Below are positions 58,313-64,000 of a stretch of DNA of 64,000 nt, piece after piece. Under the pieces are notes generated by a model, which had not been told where the DNA came from, made no database searches, and was given only the letters and a program-made list of their open reading frames with translations. The stretch is taken from contig NC_053044.1 of the NCBI RefSeq assembly GCF_003473485.1, positions 35,344,091-35,408,090 on the forward strand, read 5' to 3'. Source of the DNA: Medicago truncatula (Eukaryota; Streptophyta; Magnoliopsida; Fabales; Fabaceae). The stretch's first letter is position 1. Each line of letters starts with the position of its first letter. The translations under genes were made by a program, and so were the position numbers.

Positions 58313-61030
58313 CTAAGCTTCAATAATAGTAGAGGGTATGGAAGACACCATGTCCGAGTATTCTCCGGTGACCCTTTCAAAATGCGATTTCAATAACGGG
58401 CATCCTTTGACAGTTAGATGGAAAAGGGAGGCGACTATTGGTAGAGAGGCAAGGTTACCACAATCCTCTATCTTCAGCTTTTTAAGAGAGGTTAAGTGTT
58501 CGATTCCGATGCCCTTTAGTGAAGTGAGTGTAGGAAGACTCTCGAGATGAAGAGAATTAAGTGATGTCATTGTAGAAAACTCTCCCTCAGAAAACAGAGC
58601 CAGTTTTGAGCAATTTTTCAAGTTCAAGTTTTGAAGAAATGGAAGATTGTTTGCAGTAGATAAAATGGTCTGGAGATTGCTACAATCTTCTATGCAAAGA
58701 TCTTCAAGCTTTGGAAATAAAGCCAATTGAAAAGATACGAGAGAATCGCAACTTCTTAAGATTAAACTCTCAAGGACAGGATAGGAGTGAGACTCTTCTC
58801 GTTGTAATTTCTGACAATAAGATACTTTAAGAGATTTAAGCGTCCCTGAGACGCAATCCATAGGGATGCTGACCAAAGATGGGCAGTTACTGATGGCCAT
58901 TGTTTGAAGACAATCATTGCATTTCATCATTTGCTCGGATAAGGAAACAAATGCTTCACAACCGCTGATCTTCAATTCTCTTAATCTTGGGACACATGGC
59001 ATGGTATCACTTAAAGTTTGACATGAAGTGATCACTAACTTATCCAAGGAAGGAAGGTTGCCGGGTAACTTACCAATCAGTTTAGGACAATTTTCTATGT
59101 AAAGCTCTTGAAGCAAAGTGAAACCCTCACTTCCACTTTGATTATTGACTGACCATTCTTCCCAATTGAGCATGTCCTTAAACTTGATGATTCTTAAGGA
59201 ACTAAATGCCTCAAATCCATTCCCATAAAATTCCGGACCCACCTTTTGCAACCTTGTAACAGAAGTTATGTAAATTTCTCTCAGATTAGACAATTGTCCA
59301 AGTGATGGCAATGACAAACAATTTCCGCACTCGTCAAGATATAGAGACATCATAGTAGAACCTGAATTGCTCCCTAGCCAATTTGGAAACTTCTCACCAC
59401 CAAAATTATTTATTTTAAGTCTTTTCAAGTTTCGATGCGGCTCTAGCATGTCAAATATAATATTTTCGCTCTCTTGACTGTGTGTTGGAGTTGTCCACTT
59501 GAATTCGACCTCATGAAGATATTTTTTACGCTTCAACCCAGCATTGGATGCTTCTTCTTTAAGCAGAACATTTTCCAAGTTCACAATGGAAAGTGAGCCA
59601 CGAAGTTCCAACATCTCCCCCAATTCACCAACATTTGATCCCCCATCATTGCTAACGACAAAACGAGGCAACGATTGAAGAGACTTTAACTTGCCAAGAT
59701 TTGTAGGCATCTTTTTTATACCACTGCCACTAATATCCAATTGTCGTAGGTTGATAAGCTTGGATGTTTTTGTTGGTAACAAAGTAAGATCAGCACAACC
59801 CACCAGCAATAATGCTTCTAAGTTATACAGATTGCAGATAGAATCAGGAAGAGAAGTAATTGGAGTCCGAGAAAGATCCAAATACCGCAAATGCAATAAA
59901 TGACCAATTGAACTAGGCAATAAGGTAATCGGATATTCAGACAAAGAGAAGACACGCAGAGGCTTTGGTTTTTTTAATAGAGTTGAAACTGAAGCGGAAA
60001 TTCCACCCAACGAAGGAACAACGGGGTAGAATTTAAAAGGCATGAAGGTCCTCAACTTCTCGAAATCAGCGTACATATCAAAATGTTCAGAGTCATCGTA
60101 TGTTCCTTGAAAATATGAGATACGGCGCACTCTACTCACTCCAATTGTGCTTGGATCACTATCCATCAACCTGTAACAAAATTCACCTGCAACACATTCT
60201 GCTAACTCATGCATAATGTTATGCATTAAAAAATCATCCGATGTGTGGTGAAAGAACGTCTTCGACACCAACTCCTCAAAACATTCTTCTCCTATATCTT
60301 CTGCTCTCTTTCCCATTGTTGATCGTGGCAAAAGACCTTCAGCCATCCATAAATATATCAAGTTCCCTTTTTCTATTTTATGGCCTTTCGGAAAGATGGC
60401 ACAAAATGAAAAGCACCGCTTGAGATATGGAGGCAGGCGTATGTAGCTTGAAATTAATGCAGAAAATATGTTGTTCCCCCCTCTTGATAAATCCCATAAT
60501 TTACTGGTACAAACATTTTCCCACTCCTCACTGTCCTCTTTTGAATTTAAGAGACTCCCTAGTGTAATTGTGGCTAGGGGGAGACCACCACACCTTTGAA
60601 CGATTTTTTTACCAATTTCCGTCAAAACACGACTTCGTTCATTTGAGTTTTGAGACTTGAATGCATGACTTGAGAATAACTCCCATGAAGCCTCTTGAGA
60701 TAGGAACGGGGGGAAATGAGTTAGATTAGCACGGATTGCTGTGGCAACCCTTTTATTACGTGTGGTAGCAATTATTCTACTTCCATTATTTTCTGAAACA
60801 AAAGGCATTTGAAGGATATCCCAATCAAGATAATTCTCATTCTCGAACCCATCCAAAACAAGTAAAAACCTTTTCCCTGTTAATTCTTTTTTTAGCCGAA
60901 TTTGGAGACCATTGAAGTCCACGACATCAGATTGACACAAAGTGAATGAATCTAGAACTTGTTTAGTTATTTCCTGCATTTTCGAATTTCCTGAAACGGA
61001 TGCCCACGATCTTGACTGAAAATGGTCCAT
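58313..61030 (-). CDS. 5'-truncated NB-ARC-LRR (NLR) gene without P-loop
   Basis: A continuous minus-strand frame runs from an ATG at 61030 (MDHFQSRSWASVSGNSKM) to TAA, 905 residues. In order: the RNBS-A end, kinase-2 as RFLLVLDGFEN (about residues 54-64), RNBS-B GSRIIATTR, GLPL as CGGLPLATITLG, RNBS-D CFSFCAIFPKGHKIEKGNL, and the MHD position as MHNIMHELA (about 269). About 560 residues of leucine-rich repeats follow. Relatives are CC-NLRs of the RPP13-like-1 group, cytosolic immune receptors. The coiled-coil and P-loop are missing: upstream DNA reads a few more codons (LLYNDSRV) and then hits a TAG. The second kinase-2 Asp is Gly and MHD is MHN. ATP binding and normal switching are therefore unlikely. 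The long intact frame argues for recent truncation or retained use. Confidence 0.7.
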   Translation of the reverse strand: MDHFQSRSWASVSGNSKMQEITKQVLDSFTLCQSDVVDFNGLQIRLKKELTGKRFLLVLDGFENENYLDWDILQMPFVSENNGSRIIATTRNKRVATAIRANLTHFPPFLSQEASWELFSSHAFKSQNSNERSRVLTEIGKKIVQRCGGLPLATITLGSLLNSKEDSEEWENVCTSKLWDLSRGGNNIFSALISSYIRLPPYLKRCFSFCAIFPKGHKIEKGNLIYLWMAEGLLPRSTMGKRAEDIGEECFEELVSKTFFHHTSDDFLMHNIMHELAECVAGEFCYRLMDSDPSTIGVSRVRRISYFQGTYDDSEHFDMYADFEKLRTFMPFKFYPVVPSLGGISASVSTLLKKPKPLRVFSLSEYPITLLPSSIGHLLHLRYLDLSRTPITSLPDSICNLYNLEALLLVGCADLTLLPTKTSKLINLRQLDISGSGIKKMPTNLGKLKSLQSLPRFVVSNDGGSNVGELGEMLELRGSLSIVNLENVLLKEEASNAGLKRKKYLHEVEFKWTTPTHSQESENIIFDMLEPHRNLKRLKINNFGGEKFPNWLGSNSGSTMMSLYLDECGNCLSLPSLGQLSNLREIYITSVTRLQKVGPEFYGNGFEAFSSLRIIKFKDMLNWEEWSVNNQSGSEGFTLLQELYIENCPKLIGKLPGNLPSLDKLVITSCQTLSDTMPCVPRLRELKISGCEAFVSLSEQMMKCNDCLQTMAISNCPSLVSIPMDCVSGTLKSLKVSYCQKLQREESHSYPVLESLILRSCDSLVSFQLALFPKLEDLCIEDCSNLQTILSTANNLPFLQNLNLKNCSKLALFSEGEFSTMTSLNSLHLESLPTLTSLKGIGIEHLTSLKKLKIEDCGNLASLPIVASLFHLTVKGCPLLKSHFERVTGEYSDMVSSIPSTIIEA

Positions 61031-62413
61031 AACTCGTGAATCATTGTATAATAAATCCAAAATATTATAAATTAACGACTAGGGCGTTACATTTTTCATG
61101 ATTAGAACAAAAACCAAAACAACCTACGTAAGTAACAAAAAAAGGGAAATAGAGTTAAACATCATGAACAAACATGCAAAAAAGACATAATCGCATATTA
61201 GAAATTATATAAAATAAAAACTCACAACCCCATTAAGTTCTTCAACTATTTTGAACTAAAGCTAAAAAAAATTAAAAACAAAAATTAACAAATGATGAAT
61301 CGAGCAAATTGATTGGTTCAAAACTACAGTACCTTGAAAACTCAATTTCAACAGCAAGCAAAATCAAATGAAGGCAAGCCACCAAATTTATTCATCTATG
61401 TATCTATAGCAAGCAAAGTATAACGAATCATTAATCATTACCTTAACTTTGTTTGATACGGGATTCTTTTTTCGCTCTCAATCTTTATCACAGCGATTCT
61501 GGGTGAAGTTGCGGAATTAAAAATTGAACGGTGGAGAAGCTTCTAACAGCGACACTGGCGCGATGAAGAGCGAATCCGACGCGGTGATTAACAAGGGTGG
61601 TGCAACTCCGGCACGGTTAAGAGCATATTCCGACGCGGTGGTCAACGATGATGCATTTACTTTAGAGGGTCGAAATGAAGGCAAAAGAAGAAAAGGGATT
61701 TTGTGTGTTTTTGAAGAAGATGAGGAATGTAGAGAAAGAAGGGTTAGGTCAGAGCCATTGTTTCCAATAAGATGGATATGCAACACTTTATTGGAAATCG
61801 ATAACATTAATTATTTGTCATTTACAATGCACAGTAAACTTGAATTTGAATTGTGATTTGTGCTAGCCAGCAGCAAGATCAGATCTATGGGTGATAAATA
61901 AGTGGCGCCCAAAGGTGTAGATCCAAGTATTTTTAGATTAGATAACCCAAACAAAATGTATTTTTAGAAGAAAAAGATATGACGTGTGAGAAAAGCAAGA
62001 ATCCTTAAAATTTTATCAAGTAATTGGGCCTTCTTTTAAAAATCAGATTTTTAATAACAAAAAGCCCAACCCCTTCTATGCTGTCCTTCTATGCTGTCCG
62101 TCGAACCTAGAGACGAGGGTAAAGAAGGGAACGAAAATTCAAGGATGGAAGCTTTGTGGGGCTAAAATCGATAAATCACATGTCAGTTTGAAGGATAGCA
62201 CTGAATCGGGGTGGAAATTTCTGAACGCACCTTTGAAGGTTCTGAACGCGGTAACCAAACACGAAGCACGCGGTGATATTGTGATCTCCAAGAAGAAGAG
62301 GGTGAGTTTGCCTTAATCTCCGAAGTTTCAGATTTTATTTTTGTTTGTATTTTGAAGTTTCTCGTTTTTGCCCTTTGCTTGGTCTGTTTTTCTGTATATC
62401 TTCTCTCCAGGCA
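61031..62413. promoter_or_regulatory. Head-to-head spacer between the truncated NLR and gene C
   Basis: About 1.38 kb separate the two divergent ATGs. The right part from 61317 is the start of unit C and equals 45611-46706 with few differences. It includes an untranslated leader, a uORF (62091-62165), and an intron with donor at 62302. Unit C thus starts only 287 bp from the NLR start. Confidence 0.45.
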
Positions 62414-63727
62414 ATGGCAACACCACCAACTACACACGTTGATGATGATGATGCTGGATCGCATGGAGAAGTAGCGTGAGTATTTTATTTTCTTTTTCTT
62501 GTCAATAGTTGGCTAAATAGCGTGGGTAACAAATTGTGATTAATTATTTGTTGAACTCAATAGAATCTTTTTTTATTCGATAGAAGATCAAATTGAATCA
62601 TGTGTATTACTTAATCATATAGATTATCTAGAATTTTAATATCCAATTAAGTTACTGACTTAATCATAATGGTATAACCTAATTACGTATGGATTGGATT
62701 GGTTATTCTTTGAAATTCAGAGGTATAACATAATCAGATGGATCATTGAATTTCATTATTATGTTTTCTAAGCCAATTCTAGGAGTTGAAAACATACCCA
62801 GATTCGTAGGAGATAAAGGCTTACAACATGTTTTCAACGGTACACCGATTATTTGAGAATTGAAATTTTTGTGTTGGTGTTGAATTATTTAGGAAGAAGG
62901 TGCTGGGTTGATTATGAATAAAATAACCTTTCGGTAGGGATTACCAACAATAATTAATCACAATCATTAATTAATATTAGATTCAAGGGTCATGATTTGG
63001 AGTAACTCTTTCTACTTACTCTTAGAGTCAATGGATCCCTCCTCATATATATGAGCACAGGGAGTCATTTCCTTTTTCTTTGTGTAAAGAAAAAAGATGG
63101 TAGACTAATTGATATTTCTATATATGCGTGCACTGGAATGCTGGCACTGGAAAGGAATTGGACTATATGATGGTGGGACATTCCCCCATCCACGCCGGTC
63201 CATCCACACTTCTACTGGGTGTGATATTTTGCTATATCGGAACAGGGAAAGATACTGGACGGAGTTGTGCTTTTCCCACCTTGGCCAGGAAGAGATGTGA
63301 GACGAGGTTCTTCAACCATTACTTTTCTTCAACTTTGAATTCCGTTCTGTCAGTGTCAAGATCAGGTGGTAGCTTATTTGCTGTTGCTGGTGCTACTGGA
63401 GGATCTGGGTCTCGCTTACGAACATCAGAATCTCACTATCGATCCCAAACATAAAAATATAGATCACTAGCATCCGGCTCTTCCTAACGATCACGAAAGA
63501 CAAGCACTAGGATCCCTACTTGAAGTTAATTCTGGATCTTACTCCAGATAACGAAGATCATAATCTCTATTACGAGCATCCGTAACTGCATAGCATCAGA
63601 ATCTCACTATCAATCTGTAGTTGGCCAGCAGCATAGGCTAGGAACCATAGAACATGCCACAGTGCATGCCATAGCGATGATGACCACCATAGACCATAGT
63701 AGTGGATAGGTATATTAGTGTTAGCCA

Positions 63728-63792
<65 letters not shown>

Positions 63793-64000
63793 CATGCTAT
63801 GGATTCATGCAGATATATATTTTTGGCATGAATTCTAGAGAAAGTTTTTGTAATTTCTACATGCATGTTGTGGCTTTGTTTATATTGGTGGCAAAAATTA
63901 TGCATGTTGTGGTTTTAAAGTTTTTTATTCATTTATTAAAAAAAAAGTTTTTTTATTCGTTATACCAAATGTACTTGTTCTGTAGTATCCTATAGTATCA
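61317..64000 (+). repeat. Unit C, third copy of the LRR-only module (runs off the window)
   Basis: It matches 45611 onwards at an offset of 15706, shifting to 15707 after one inserted base near 61480. A handful of substitutions are seen (for example GCGACACTGGCG against GCGACACTGACG). The (TA)n tract at 63730-63790 is about twice as long as in unit B. After it, the sequence follows copy A more closely than B in the A-run near 63938. Confidence 0.85.
62414..64000 (+). CDS. LRR-only gene C, 5' part only
   Basis: The first coding exon is 62414-62475 (MATPPTTHVDDDDAGSHGEV), identical to gene B, followed by a GTGAGT donor. The window ends inside intron 2, so the second and third coding exons expected about 200 bp and more beyond 64000 are not seen. 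The intron carries the same Ser/Arg-rich-like insert (63128-63490) as gene B. Confidence 0.55.

Noticed and set aside
1-64000. CRISPR arrays, operons, bacterial or organellar insertions
   Set aside because: All genes seen are plant nuclear type with introns; no regularly spaced repeats or organelle gene blocks were found.

Overview
The window is nuclear DNA from a flowering plant, most likely a eudicot and probably a legume of the Medicago type. The evidence is spliceosomal introns with GT-AG borders, AT-rich intergenic DNA packed with MITEs, LINE, copia, hAT-like and Mutator-like debris, an Au-type SINE, and plant gene families (bHLH51-like factor, NB-ARC-LRR, nepenthesin-type aspartic protease). 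The species call is inference; the plant call is firm.

Layout. 1-484 holds the last two exons of an unrecognised gene with a Met/Gly/Pro-rich C-terminus. 3557-6050 is a two-exon gene for a small protein with one C-terminal membrane segment. 12770-14381 is a two-exon bHLH transcription factor with an ACT-like domain. 15040-16265 is a degenerate tandem array of short LTR units with primer-binding-site-like sequences (TRIM-like). 22107-22289 (minus) is the complete 25-codon ribosomal protein eL41 gene, with a TATA box, telo box and site II motif. 24010-25920 (minus) is a decayed aspartic protease gene; a second copy of its 3' part lies at 29640-31060 and is split by an 825-bp insertion.

31240-41550 is almost entirely transposon-derived. 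It has a duplicated LINE-bearing segment, a hAT-like element with an 8-bp target duplication, a long-TIR element of about 2 kb, a Mutator-like element whose empty site survives in a neighbouring repeat, and a hAT-like element carrying a leucine-rich-repeat gene fragment.

42826-64000 is a resistance-gene-like cluster. Genes A (43144-45295) and B (46707-49878) are near-identical LRR-only genes. Each joins a short acidic N-terminus, encoded on small 5' exons, to the C-terminal LRR half of an NLR. The 5' end of a third copy, C, starts at 62414 and runs off the window. Between B and C lie a methyltransferase-family pseudogene (52834-53899, minus), SINE and copia remnants, and a 5'-truncated NB-ARC-LRR gene (58313-61030, minus) that lacks the P-loop and has altered kinase-2 and MHD motifs. 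The truncated NLR and copy C are head to head. NLR genes normally act in intracellular pathogen recognition; whether these shortened forms act as decoys, regulators or are decaying cannot be told from sequence.
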